A DNA stretch of 64,000 bases, taken from the NCBI GenBank assembly GCA_900314605.1, contig OMVX01000015.1, forward strand, positions 18,681 through 82,680, read 5' to 3'. The first letter of the stretch is position 1. Every line of letters begins with the position of its first letter. The position numbers were made by a program, and so were the translations under genes. The notes beneath the pieces were generated by a model, which had not been told where the DNA came from, made no database searches, and worked only from the letters and a program-made list of their open reading frames with translations. Below are positions 37,433 to 46,959 of this stretch, piece after piece. This DNA is from an uncultured Methanobrevibacter sp. (GTDB lineage Archaea; Methanobacteriota; Methanobacteria; Methanobacteriales; Methanobacteriaceae).

Positions 37433-38779
37433 TTATTTTATTCCGAATAATAGATAATAAATAAATAGTATAGTTAATATCCATACTAACCAATGTAATT
37501 CTTTTGCTCTACCCATTCCAATTGATGTAATAGTATATATTACAAATCCAAATGCAATACCCAGTGAGATTGATGAGGTTAAAATCATCATACTAATAGT
37601 TGTAAATAATGTGGCAAGGGAAACAAAATCACTCCAATCAATTTCTTTCAATTGACCAATCATCAGTATACCTATAATAACAAGAGCAACTGCTGTTACG
37701 GATGGAGTGAATAAGAATATTATTACAGGAGCGAAAATCATAGATATTAAAAAAAATAAACCTGTAAAAATAGCACTTAAACCTGTCCTACCACCAACAC
37801 CAACTCCTGCTGAACTTTCTATATATGTAATTAAAGGACTAGTACCGAAAATAACACCAATAAAATTACTTATAGCAATTGATAAAAATCCTTTATCTGT
37901 TCCTTTATATTCTCCTTTTTCATCTTTAGGAAAATCTCCCTGTTTACCTAAAATAATAAATGTTCCTGCAGTATCAAAGAATATTAAAAAGATGAATGAA
38001 AAAATAACCATAATTAAATCGTTTAGGTTTCCAAATAATTCTTTAAATCCAGATATAAATGCAAATGTAGCAGAGGTGTCAAAGTTCAAGGTAACAAACT
38101 CAGAAGGTATCATTGGCATATTTATTGCTGAGTGAACACCAAATCCGGTTGATGTAAAAACAATACCAATAATTGAGGTAATTAATAATCCTATAAATAT
38201 AGCAGCAGGTATTTTTCTAATAAATAATATTAAGGTAATCCCAATACCAATTAGAGCTAAAAGTGGAGCCGGAGAAGTTAAATGAGATAAACCAACAATA
38301 TTTGTAGGGTGACTTATAATTATTCCTGCATTTTTTAAACCAATAAAGGTTAGGAAAAATCCTACACCTGAACCCATTGCTAAATGTAATACTTCCGGTA
38401 TAGCTTTTATAATTTTTATTCTTAAACCGGTTACTGTAATTAAAAAAAAGATTATTGCAGATAAAAATACTGCTGCAAGAGCTGCATTCCAACTGTATCC
38501 TAGTGTTTTTATAACAGTAATAGCAAACAAAGCATTTACACCCATACCCGGAGCAACACCAAGAGGATAGTTAGATAAAAGCCCCGTTATTATACAAGAT
38601 ATGGTTGCAGAAATAACAGTCGCAAAAAATACACTTTTTAAAGGCATACCTGCAGTTGAAAGTAAATAGGGATTTACTCCTAAAACGTAGGACATTGCAA
38701 GGAATGTAGTTAAACCGGCAATAAATTCGGTTTTTAAATTTGTATTTCTCCCACTCATGTCAAAAAATTTATCTAACAT
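37433..38779 (-). CDS. NCS2-family purine permease (AzgA/PbuG type)
   Basis: 448 residues, 12-14 membrane segments. Imports hypoxanthine, guanine or adenine in the characterised AzgA/PbuG branch. Family marks are the N-terminal NLKTEFIAGLTTFLAMSYVLGVNP, GMGVNALFA, FDTAGTFIILGKQGDFP and SSAGVGVGGRTGLSAI. The ATG at 38779 is preceded by GAGGAATATT, and an upstream in-frame TTG overlaps that site. An unbroken A17 tract lies just upstream of the ribosome binding site. Confidence 0.92.
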   Translation of the reverse strand: MLDKFFDMSGRNTNLKTEFIAGLTTFLAMSYVLGVNPYLLSTAGMPLKSVFFATVISATISCIITGLLSNYPLGVAPGMGVNALFAITVIKTLGYSWNAALAAVFLSAIIFFLITVTGLRIKIIKAIPEVLHLAMGSGVGFFLTFIGLKNAGIIISHPTNIVGLSHLTSPAPLLALIGIGITLILFIRKIPAAIFIGLLITSIIGIVFTSTGFGVHSAINMPMIPSEFVTLNFDTSATFAFISGFKELFGNLNDLIMVIFSFIFLIFFDTAGTFIILGKQGDFPKDEKGEYKGTDKGFLSIAISNFIGVIFGTSPLITYIESSAGVGVGGRTGLSAIFTGLFFLISMIFAPVIIFLFTPSVTAVALVIIGILMIGQLKEIDWSDFVSLATLFTTISMMILTSSISLGIAFGFVIYTITSIGMGRAKELHWLVWILTILFIYYLLFGIK

Positions 38780-39448
38780 AATATTCCTCAAAAATATTTT
38801 TTTTTTTTTTTTTATTGGTTTAAAAATATTCTAATCATATAATGTTCTTATATATTTTATTTAATAGATTTAATAAATTATAATTAAATACTAATGTTCT
38901 AAATTCTTATCATTTATATTATGATTTTTTTGTTTATATATATTCAGTCTATATTTAGAATTTATCAAATGTTTATAATTTATAATAGTTTAATAAAATA
39001 TAAATTTATTAGATATTATATATAATATTGGTTTTTAATTTCTTTAAAATTTAATTATATTTCAATATTTTTTGGATAAAAAATAATTTTTTTATAAATT
39101 TTTATTATTCTTAATTTTTATTGATTATTTAATATTTTTAAAGGAATATTCTCAATAATTTAGCTATAAAACTAAAAATTTATTCAAATCATCCAAATAT
39201 TATAAGTTATAAGTGTTCATTTTTTTTGTTAAATAAAATTTTACTTTATTTTTCTATTTAACATTATAAAAATCTCAAAAATTTAATTTAAGATATTTTG
39301 CGGTGTATTTCTATAAATTAAACTTTAAATATTCTTAAAATATTATAAAATATTATATAATTTACACTTGAAATTAATGACCAATTTTAATTAATTTCAT
39401 AATAATTTTTTTTAAAAATTTTTTTGTTTTAGATGTTTAGGTGTTAAT
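38780..39448. other. AT-rich divergent intergenic region
   Basis: 669 bases between the permease and hemB. Contains a T17 run at 38797-38813 (A17 in the permease leader) and several TATA-like stretches (for example TTTATATATATTCAG near 38934). No ORF or RNA gene is visible. Confidence 0.5.
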
Positions 39449-40462
39449 ATGGACTATCCATTAGTTAGAATGAGAAGACTTAGAAAAAATGCAAACATAC
39501 GTGATATTGTAAGGGAAACTAAATTAAATAAAGAAGATTTAATTTATCCTATTTACTTTAAGGAAGGATTAAAGAAGGGTCAAAAAGAAGAAATTTCTAC
39601 AATGCCTGGTCAATACAGATATTCTATTGAAGATGGTGTAGCATATGCAAAAGAATTAGAAGCTAAAGGTCTTAAATCCATAATACTTTTCGGAATTCCA
39701 AAAGAAGAAACAAAGGATGAAATAGGTTCACCTGCATTTGATGATGAGGGTATTGTTCAAAATGCAATAAGAGCACTTAAAAAAGAAACAGACCTTATTG
39801 TAATTGCTGATGTCTGTTTATGTGAATATACTTCTCATGGACACTGTGGTTTAATTAGAACCTATGATAAAGGTGATATTAATGATGATACTGATGATGG
39901 CATAAAAATTTTAAATGATGCATCATTAAAATACCTTGTAAAAACTGCAGTTTCACAAGCTAAAGCAGGTGCAGATGTAATTGCTCCTTCTGATATGATG
40001 GATGGAAGAGTTCAGGCAATTAGGCAGGCTTTAGATGAGGAAGGATTTTTTGATGTAATGATTATATCCTATTCAGCTAAATATGCTTCATCATTTTATG
40101 CACCATTTAGAGAAGCTGCATGTTCAACACCGGGTCTTGGTAATAGAAAATCTTATCAGATGGATCCTGCAAATAGTCGTGAGGCTGTTCGTGAATGTGA
40201 ACTTGACCTTATTGAAGGAGCAGATATGTTAATGGTTAAACCAGCACTTCCATATCTTGATATTATAAAAACTATTAAAGAAGAATTTTCACTACCTCTT
40301 GTAAGTTACAATGTAAGTGGAGAATATTCAATGATTATGGCAGCTATTGAAAAAGGTTATTTAACTGAAGAGTCTATAATGGAATCTTTACTTTCAATTA
40401 AAAGAGCAGGTTCAGATTTAATTATAAGCTATTTTACACCATATTTACTTGATAATTTATAA
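39449..40462 (+). CDS. hemB: porphobilinogen synthase (delta-aminolevulinate dehydratase)
   Basis: 337 residues. Joins two 5-aminolevulinate molecules to porphobilinogen, the entry to corrinoid and F430 synthesis in methanogens. The zinc-type cysteine motif is [14 protein letters not shown]. The two active-site lysines are in [17 protein letters not shown] and [23 protein letters not shown] precedes the ATG. It is followed by the CitG-like gene 95 bases downstream on the same strand. Confidence 0.97.
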   Translation: MDYPLVRMRRLRKNANIRDIVRETKLNKEDLIYPIYFKEGLKKGQKEEISTMPGQYRYSIEDGVAYAKELEAKGLKSIILFGIPKEETKDEIGSPAFDDEGIVQNAIRALKKETDLIVIADVCLCEYTSHGHCGLIRTYDKGDINDDTDDGIKILNDASLKYLVKTAVSQAKAGADVIAPSDMMDGRVQAIRQALDEEGFFDVMIISYSAKYASSFYAPFREAACSTPGLGNRKSYQMDPANSREAVRECELDLIEGADMLMVKPALPYLDIIKTIKEEFSLPLVSYNVSGEYSMIMAAIEKGYLTEESIMESLLSIKRAGSDLIISYFTPYLLDNL

Positions 40463-40557
40463 TTTCATAATTTATTTTACACAATTTCTTGGTCATTTAA
40501 ATTTTATAAGATTTTACACTATATTATATTTATAATCTATTATTATGGGGAAAAATT

Positions 40558-41463
40558 ATGTTAAAACCAGAACAAATAGGAAAAATTGTAGAAATTGCTT
40601 CTGTATTAGAGGTAAGTGGTTATCCAAAACCTGGAAATGTACATAGGACTAGAGACTATGATGATATGGTTTTTGAAGACTTTTTAATAAGTGGAGTAGT
40701 TATTGGAGATTGTATTCGTGATTTAGCTAAAAGAACTATTGAAAACAAAGATAATCTCTCTAATATCCAACTTGGAAAAACAATTTATGATGCTGTTTTA
40801 GAAACTGATAATTGGATAAATAATAATACAAATCTTGGAATTGTAATGATGACTTCACCTATAGCTGCAGCAGCATCTATAAGCAGTAATATGGATGAGC
40901 TTAGAGAAAATATTGGCCGTATTATGAAAGCAACTACTGTTGATGATGCTATTTATTTATATGATGCAATTAATATTGCATCTGCAGGTGGAATGGGTGA
41001 TCAGGAGGAATATGATGTAACAAGTGATTCTGCAAAAGAGGATCTTAGAAAAAATAATCAAACAATGTATGATGTTTTAGAAATATCTGCACCATGGGAT
41101 GATTTAGCATCTGAAATGACAAGTCAGATGCCTATAATATTTGAGTTTTCATATCCAAAATATAAAGAACTTAGGAAAAATAACTCACTTAATATGTCTA
41201 CTGTATTAATTTTTCTTGAAATTTTACAAGCTATTCCGGATACTTTAATTTCCCGTAAATATAATGATGATGTTGCAAGTGAAGTATCATTAAAAGCAAA
41301 GGATTTGTTAAAATACAAAGACTTAGAAAATTTTGATGATTACCTTTATGAATTTGATGATTACCTATATGAAAATCATCAAAATCCTGGTACTACTGCA
41401 GATTTAACTGCTGCAACTATAATGGTATATTACCTTTCTAAGGAATTTGACAAAGGAAATTAA
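40558..41463 (+). CDS. triphosphoribosyl-dephospho-CoA synthase family (CitG/MdcB-like)
   Basis: 301 residues. The family signature SGYPKPGNVHRTRDY is at residues 20-34, with further conserved GTTADLTAATIMVYYL near the C-terminus. Bacterial CitG makes the prosthetic-group precursor of citrate or malonate decarboxylase from dephospho-CoA and ATP. Methanogens carry homologues with no decarboxylase operon, so the substrate here is uncertain. GGGGAAAAATT precedes the ATG. A local tandem repeat near the end encodes DDYLYEFDDYLYE. Confidence 0.85.
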   Translation: MLKPEQIGKIVEIASVLEVSGYPKPGNVHRTRDYDDMVFEDFLISGVVIGDCIRDLAKRTIENKDNLSNIQLGKTIYDAVLETDNWINNNTNLGIVMMTSPIAAAASISSNMDELRENIGRIMKATTVDDAIYLYDAINIASAGGMGDQEEYDVTSDSAKEDLRKNNQTMYDVLEISAPWDDLASEMTSQMPIIFEFSYPKYKELRKNNSLNMSTVLIFLEILQAIPDTLISRKYNDDVASEVSLKAKDLLKYKDLENFDDYLYEFDDYLYENHQNPGTTADLTAATIMVYYLSKEFDKGN

Positions 41464-41546
41464 TTTAATAAATTTTATATATTTTATAGAAAAAATATAA
41501 TATTGAAAAATATTTTTTATTTTAAAAATAAAATGAGGCGTTAAAC

Positions 41547-42023
41547 TTGAAAAGTAAAATGTTAAATATTCTTACAATAATATTAGGTTTAATAATAATT
41601 ATATTCCCAATTTTAGGAGTTGCAAGTGTATCTGCAATATTTGGTATTGCATTTTTATTTATGGGCTTTTTTATAACATTCTCCTATTTCAATGATGAGC
41701 ATGCTGCTATGAAATATATGGCTTTAATTATAGGAATTATTTTAATGTTATTTGGAATAACTTTAATTGCTGTTCCAAGTTTATTAGTAGCATTTACAAC
41801 ATTGTTTGTATACATTGCAGGATTGATTTTACTTGTAATTGGTGTTATAGGATTATTCTCAGCAGACACTCCAGCTTTAAAATATTTAAGTTTATTAAAT
41901 ACAGTTTTAGGTATATTTTATCTAATTTTAGCATACTTTATGAAAGATGTTAAACTCTTTGGTATTTTAATTGGAATCTGGTTAGCATTGTCAGGTATAC
42001 TTAGTTTATTAAATAATGACTAA
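41547..42023 (+). CDS. HdeD/DUF308-like membrane protein with TTG start
   Basis: 158 residues with six hydrophobic segments in pairs (ILTIILGLIIIIFPILGVAS, AALIIGIILMLFGITLIAV-like, YLSLLNTVLGIFYLILAYF), the HdeD/DUF308 pattern. The start is TTG at 41547, placed six bases after GAGGCG; the next ATG is at 41559. It follows the CitG-like gene by 83 bases and may share its transcript. Function unknown; E. coli HdeD is linked to acid resistance but this is weak guidance. Confidence 0.8.
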   Translation: MKSKMLNILTIILGLIIIIFPILGVASVSAIFGIAFLFMGFFITFSYFNDEHAAMKYMALIIGIILMLFGITLIAVPSLLVAFTTLFVYIAGLILLVIGVIGLFSADTPALKYLSLLNTVLGIFYLILAYFMKDVKLFGILIGIWLALSGILSLLNND

Positions 42024-42355
42024 TTTTAGTTAGATAATATCAAATTATTTCTAAATAAAATTTCTAAATTATTTAAATAAGTAAATTTACTTATTTTCTC
42101 TTTTTTTTTATTTTTTTTTCAATTTATCTTTTAAAAATAGTTATATTTATTAAATAAAAAAATTTTTATTAATTTTACAAGTATTAGTACTTATATTATA
42201 TTTATTTTAATTTATTTAACTTTTTTTAAACATTTCAATAATAAATCTATATAAAAGATAAATTTATTTATTTATAAAATCAAAATATTAATAATTAAAT
42301 ATAAATAATAAGTTCTCATTTAATTTTTTTTTAAATTTTATTTGAGGGGATATAA
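42024..42355. other. AT-rich intergenic region upstream of uspA
   Basis: 332 bases. A good TATA box, TCTATATAAAAG, lies at about 42246-42257, some 100 bases before the universal stress protein gene. T-rich tracts at 42100-42120 could end the HdeD-like transcript. No other feature is seen. Confidence 0.5.
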
Positions 42356-42784
42356 ATGTATAAAAAAATTTTATTACCTACAGATGGTTCTGAATATGCA
42401 AACCAAGAAATTGAAAGAGCATTAAATGTATTGGCCGATGATGGGGAGCTTTTATTGGTTTCTGTTGCATCAAAAATTAAACCTTTTCAGTTTCAATCTA
42501 AAAGACATGTTAATGAATTAAATCAAAGAGCTATTAAAGAAGCTGAAGAAAATGTAGATCAAATGAAAGCTGAAATTGGAGATGTGGGGGTTAAAATTAG
42601 TACTAAGGTTGTCTCTGGTTTTCCAGCTGAATCTATTAAAAAGGTTGCAGAAGAGGAGGATGTTGATTTAATTGTAATCTCATCTTCTGGTAGAACTGGT
42701 TTACATAAACTTTTAATTGGAAGTGTTGCTGAAAAAGTTGTTTCAATAGTTGATATGGATGTATTATTAATCCATAATAAATAA
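42356..42784 (+). CDS. universal stress protein (UspA family)
   Basis: 142 residues, one Usp domain. N-terminal YKKILLPTDGSEYANQEIE and the C-terminal nucleotide loop ISSSGRTGLHKLLIGSVAEKVV. The usual G-2x-G-9x-G(S/T) ATP motif is present except that the first glycine is serine here. It ends VDMDVLLIHNK. TTGAGGGGATATAA precedes the ATG. Copy B of the dispersed repeat lies directly downstream. Confidence 0.92.
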   Translation: MYKKILLPTDGSEYANQEIERALNVLADDGELLLVSVASKIKPFQFQSKRHVNELNQRAIKEAEENVDQMKAEIGDVGVKISTKVVSGFPAESIKKVAEEEDVDLIVISSSGRTGLHKLLIGSVAEKVVSIVDMDVLLIHNK

Positions 42785-42870
42785 TGGATTAATAAGTTTT
42801 TTTATTTTATTTATTCAACTTTTATTCATATTAACTGTTTTAATTTTTTAAGATTCGTTTTTTTTTACTG

Positions 42871-42961
42871 TTTTGAAGATGGGTCATGAATAGGCTTTAG
42901 TAAAATCTAATTAAATAATTTAATTATATTTAATTTAATATTAAATATTTTTTAATTTTAT
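42871..42961 (+). repeat. 91-bp dispersed repeat, copy B
   Basis: Begins TTTTGAAGATGGGTCATGAA, with three mismatches to copy A at 29448. It lies between the convergent uspA and exchanger genes, 44 bases from the exchanger stop codon. Confidence 0.9.
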
Positions 42962-43004
42962 TAATGTATTTCTCTTCGTTTTTAGATTATTTAACAGATT
43001 TTTT

Positions 43005-43943
43005 TTAATTTCTAATTATAATAAAAGCCATATATATTATAAAGAGTATAACTAATATAAGCCCTTCTTTTCTATCTATTTCTTCTTGTGTTCTAGCAAA
43101 TGTTGATCCAAGTATGATTATTAAAGTCATAATAAAAATATCCAAAATCATTTTTGGTTCAATAGGTGTAGGTAAAATTACGCTGGTTATACCTGTAATA
43201 AATAAAATATTAAAAATACATGACCCTATTACATTTCCAATTACCATTCCATGTTCTCCTTTTTTAAGTGCAGTAAGGGAAGTTACAAGTTCTGGTAATG
43301 ATGTACCTATAGCTACGACAGTCAGTCCAATTAATGCATCACTTAAACCAAAGGTAGATGCAATATAACTTGATGAGTTTACAACTAAATCAGAGCCCAC
43401 AATAACTCCAACTAAACCAATTATAATAAAAATTATAGATTTAGGAACGGATATTTTTGCTTCTACAATATCATCTTCTGTAATAGATTTTTTATATTCC
43501 TTAACGGTATTATAAACATAAACTATTAAAACTATTAAGAATATTAAACCAAATATTCTATTAATTTCACCAAAAACATATGCAATAAGAAGTAGACCAA
43601 TGCTTGAGATTACGGTAAATGGAAAATCTCTTTTAATTATTACTTTATCAACACTTAAATTACTAATCAATGCACTAATACCAATTACACATAGAATATT
43701 AAATATATTACTTCCAATAATATTTCCCATATAAAGTGAACTGTTTCCATCAAGAGCTGAGGTAATAGATACTGCTGCTTCTGGTGCACTAGTACCAAAT
43801 GCAACTATTGTTAATCCAACTACAACGGTAGATATTTTAAAGTAATATGCAATATTACTTGCACCGTCAACAAAAATATCTGCACCTTTAATTAAAAGAA
43901 CAAATCCAACAAGGAGTAAAATAATTTGTATTATTAATTCCAT
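43005..43943 (-). CDS. CaCA-family sodium/calcium exchanger
   Basis: 312 residues with about ten membrane segments and the two inverted alpha repeats of the family: VGLTIVAFGTSAPEAAVSI followed by MGNIIGSNIFNIL, and IGLTVVAIGTSLPELVTSL followed by IGNVIGSCIFNIL. The glutamates in SAPE and LPEL are the ion ligands. Exchanges sodium or protons for calcium across the cell membrane; the exact pair is not predictable. The structure of the Methanocaldococcus homologue (NCX_Mj) defines the fold. Confidence 0.94.
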   Translation of the reverse strand: MELIIQIILLLVGFVLLIKGADIFVDGASNIAYYFKISTVVVGLTIVAFGTSAPEAAVSITSALDGNSSLYMGNIIGSNIFNILCVIGISALISNLSVDKVIIKRDFPFTVISSIGLLLIAYVFGEINRIFGLIFLIVLIVYVYNTVKEYKKSITEDDIVEAKISVPKSIIFIIIGLVGVIVGSDLVVNSSSYIASTFGLSDALIGLTVVAIGTSLPELVTSLTALKKGEHGMVIGNVIGSCIFNILFITGITSVILPTPIEPKMILDIFIMTLIIILGSTFARTQEEIDRKEGLILVILFIIYMAFIIIRN

Positions 43944-44068
43944 ATTCTCAAACCAATTTTTTTTTAATAAGTTTTTTACTATTCTATTAAATCATTTATA
44001 TTTTATTTATTTATTTATTTTTTTATAAATCAATCTAATTAGATTAATAAACTATAAATTTCATATAA

Positions 44069-44084
44069 TATAACAATTGATATT
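44069..44084. promoter_or_regulatory. operator-like site upstream of the fdhD homologue
   Basis: TATAACAATTGATATT shares TATAACAATTG with the cysK operator 2 and differs from TATAAC-N4-GTTATA by two bases on the right. It overlaps a TATA-like CATATAATATA and lies 30 bases before the start codon. This is a weaker match than at cysK. Confidence 0.35.
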
Positions 44085-44113
44085 AATAATTATAATTATT
44101 TGGAGGAATTTTT

Positions 44114-44914
44114 ATGGAATATATTAAAGAAATTCCTGCTATCAAATGGAAAAATGGGAATTATGTAAAGGTTTTAGAGCAAACGGTTAATGATGAAAAT
44201 ATTTTCTTATATATAGATGATCTGGAACATAGAAAGTTTTCCACATATCCTAAAGATTTAAAAGATTTTACAATAGGTTATGCATTAGCTGAAGGTTTAA
44301 TAAAATCTTTTGAAGATGTAGAATCTATTCAAATAAAGGATAAAAACATCTTTTTAAAAACTAAATATAATCATAATCTTAAAAAAAACAGTTCTACCCC
44401 TCATGATAATAGTGAAGGTCAAGAACATACCTACGAAAGTATAATGTCTGACAGTGCTGGTGGATGGAGAAGTGAACTTAACAATATCGAACCTGTATCC
44501 TCTGATTTAAAAGTTAAAGCAAGCGATATTATTAAAAATATTCAAGAGTTAAAGGAAAATGCTAAGATATGGCAGAAAACTGGCGGTGTTCATGTAGCAC
44601 AATTAATTTATAAGGATAATGTTATTTTACGTGAAGATGTTAGTCGTCATGTAGCTGTAGATAAAGTTATTGGTGCTGCTGCACGTAAAGGTTATGATTT
44701 AACTAATTCTTATATTTGTTATAGTGGAAGAATCCCTGCAGATATGCTTATAAAATTTGTTAGGGTTAAAATTCCTATAGTAATATCTAATGCAGCTCCT
44801 GCAGGTTCAGGTTATATGATTGCAGATAAGGCTAACATTACAATGGTAGGTTTTGTAAGGGATAATAGATTTAATTTGTATACTGCTCCTGAAAGAGTTT
44901 TATTAAATGAATAG
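44114..44914 (+). CDS. FdhD/NarQ-family protein lacking the loop cysteines
   Basis: 266 residues. The FdhD core is clear: DLKDFTIGYALAEGLIKS, TGGVHVAQLIYKDN, REDVSRHVAVDKVIGAAARK, and MVGFVRDNRFNLYTAPERV. Classical FdhD passes sulfur from a cysteine desulfurase to the molybdenum or tungsten cofactor of formate dehydrogenase through a CxxC loop. At that place this protein has SDSAGGWRSE, with no cysteine; the only cysteine is in YICYSGR. No formate dehydrogenase gene is in the window. It may therefore have another role. TTGGAGGAATTTTT is a strong ribosome binding site. Confidence 0.88.
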   Translation: MEYIKEIPAIKWKNGNYVKVLEQTVNDENIFLYIDDLEHRKFSTYPKDLKDFTIGYALAEGLIKSFEDVESIQIKDKNIFLKTKYNHNLKKNSSTPHDNSEGQEHTYESIMSDSAGGWRSELNNIEPVSSDLKVKASDIIKNIQELKENAKIWQKTGGVHVAQLIYKDNVILREDVSRHVAVDKVIGAAARKGYDLTNSYICYSGRIPADMLIKFVRVKIPIVISNAAPAGSGYMIADKANITMVGFVRDNRFNLYTAPERVLLNE

Positions 44915-45273
44915 GACTTATTTAATTTTAATTGATTATTAATATGGTGAAAGATTGATAGGTTAATATAAGTTTTATATTTCCTTTTTAACAGATTTTA
45001 TCTAATACTGAACTTATTTTTTTAAATAACCTTAATTGTTTTTTTTTTTAATATTTTGCTTTTTATATTGATTTTAGATTCCTTTTTTTTAAGTATTAAA
45101 AAATCAATAAATTTGCCATTCATATTTAAAATTTTCATTTGTGTGAAATAATTTCATGATTTTTTATTTACTTTTCATTTAAATTAAAACAATATTTATT
45201 TTAGAGTATAGTTTTTAGTTAACTGAAAACATTTATATTAGAGTTTAGATTAAAGTAGTATTAAGTGATTTCA
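44915..45273. other. AT-rich intergenic region
   Basis: 359 bases between fdhD and the AAA ATPase gene. Holds a T-rich tract near 45040 (probable terminator) and AACTGAAAACATTTATATTAG near 45222, a possible promoter for the ATPase gene. No ORF is visible. Confidence 0.45.
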
Positions 45274-46473
45274 ATGATTATTCAAAGACAAGATTATATT
45301 GAAAAAATTAAGCCATTCATCAATAATCATATTATTAAAGTTTTAATTGGAACTAGACGTTCTGGGAAATCAACAATACTAAAACAAATTATTGATTCAT
45401 TATTAAATGATGGAATCCCCCAAGAAAATATTGTTTGGATAAACTTTGAGTTAAGTGATTATTTTGAAATAACTGATATTAAAAAGCTAGAGGATTATAT
45501 TTCCTGTCAAATTGAAAATGTAGAGGGTAGAATTTATCTTTTCTTTGATGAAATACAAGTCATTCCTCAATGGGAGAAATTAATAAACTCCTATTTTGCA
45601 AAGGAAATTTTTGACATATACATAACTGGTTCCAATTCAAAACTCTTATCTGGTGAATTTGCAACATATTTATCTGGAAGATATGTTGAATTAAACATTT
45701 ATCCATTCTCTTTTCAGGAATATATTGAATATCATGAAATAAGTGATGATTACAAATCTCACTTTTATAATTATCTGGAGGATGGAGGGATGCCTTCAAC
45801 TTATAATTATAAGGGTGATGACAAAAATTTGGTTATAATGGATTTATACAATTCAATTGTTTTAAAAGACATTATTCAAAGAAATAATGTTAAAAATGTT
45901 GATTTGTTAGATAGAATCATAAGATTTGTAATGTATAATATTGGACAAGTGTTTTCAGCCAATAAGATTTATAAAAGATTAAAACAGGATATGGTGAATT
46001 TATCAGTAAATACAATTTATAAGTATTTGAAATTCTTTGAAAATGCCTGTTTAATTTATCAAGTGAAACGTGAAGATTTACAGGGTAAAAAAATACTTCA
46101 ATATGATGAAAAATACTATTTATCTGATTTAGGATTTCGTCAGGCAATAATTGGAAATAATCAAAGGGACATTACTCGTGTAATTGAGAATATTGTTTAC
46201 ATAGAGCTTTTAAGAAGGGGTTATGAAATCACAATAGGTAAAGTGGATAATTTAGAAGTTGATTTTGTATGCAAAAAACAAAATAAGCCAATTTATATTC
46301 AAGTATCTTATTTGTTGGCTAGTGAAGAAACAATAGAAAGAGAATTCAAACCATTAAAAAATATTTCAGATAATTATCCTAAATACGTGATTACTATGGA
46401 TAATCTGGATATGTCTCATGAGGGTATAAGACATTTAAATCTTCTTGATTTCTTATTAGGTGATGAAATTTAG
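45274..46473 (+). CDS. AAA ATPase with DUF4143-type C-terminus
   Basis: 399 residues. Walker A is GTRRSGKST (residues 27-35) and Walker B is IYLFFDEIQ. A sensor-like YITGSNSKLLSGE and SGRYVELNIYPFSFQEY follow. The C-terminal DUF4143 part ends with a PD-(D/E)XK-like core (EVDFVCKKQNKPIYIQVSY). The family is abundant in gut Methanobacteriales and bacteria, of unclear function, often moved between genomes. I start at ATG 45274, after AAGTGATTTCA, rather than the GTG at 45265. No partner gene is adjacent. Confidence 0.86.
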   Translation: MIIQRQDYIEKIKPFINNHIIKVLIGTRRSGKSTILKQIIDSLLNDGIPQENIVWINFELSDYFEITDIKKLEDYISCQIENVEGRIYLFFDEIQVIPQWEKLINSYFAKEIFDIYITGSNSKLLSGEFATYLSGRYVELNIYPFSFQEYIEYHEISDDYKSHFYNYLEDGGMPSTYNYKGDDKNLVIMDLYNSIVLKDIIQRNNVKNVDLLDRIIRFVMYNIGQVFSANKIYKRLKQDMVNLSVNTIYKYLKFFENACLIYQVKREDLQGKKILQYDEKYYLSDLGFRQAIIGNNQRDITRVIENIVYIELLRRGYEITIGKVDNLEVDFVCKKQNKPIYIQVSYLLASEETIEREFKPLKNISDNYPKYVITMDNLDMSHEGIRHLNLLDFLLGDEI

Positions 46474-46641
46474 GCTGTTTTTAAATATAACTTATAGGCT
46501 ATAAATATTTTAACTATTGATTCTATAATTGCAACGATATTTTCGTAACAGATTAAATGGATAGGTAAACCACTTAAAAAACAAAGAATTAAGTAAAAAC
46601 ATTATACATACAAGAAAAATGGTATAGTGGGAAGGGGAAAA

Positions 46642-46959
46642 TTAAAGTAAAAATCCTATTATAGTGTAAAATATTATTAAAGCAGTAACAGTAATAATAA
46701 CAATTGCACCTAAAGGAACCTTTTTCCAGGATAAAACTCCTGCTAAAACTGCACCGACAAGACCAACATACCAAATCTTAGTATCTACAGTTAAAACCCC
46801 AGGACATATTAAAGCAGCTAGTGCAGTAAATGGTAGTAGATTTAAGAATTTTTTAGCCTTTACTCCAAAATCAAGTTTATTTACAAAAATTGCAGGAATA
46901 AGACGAGGAATAAATGTTACAATCGCAATTAATACAATTAAAAGTATAATATTATTCAT
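46642..46959 (-). CDS. azlD: AzlD-family branched-chain amino acid export subunit
   Basis: 105 residues with four hydrophobic segments. It starts MNNIILLIVLIAIVTFIPRL and contains the AzlD motif FIPRLIPAIFV and LLPFTALAALICPGV. AzlD acts with AzlC in export of branched-chain amino acids or analogues. AAGGAGGAAAATC is an excellent ribosome binding site. The start overlaps the 3' end of azlC by eight bases, so the two are translationally coupled. Confidence 0.88.
   Translation of the reverse strand: MNNIILLIVLIAIVTFIPRLIPAIFVNKLDFGVKAKKFLNLLPFTALAALICPGVLTVDTKIWYVGLVGAVLAGVLSWKKVPLGAIVIITVTALIIFYTIIGFLL

Noticed and set aside
45274..46473. AAA ATPase as part of a defence system
   Set aside because: It stands alone without partner genes, and DUF4143 ATPases are common single genes in this group.
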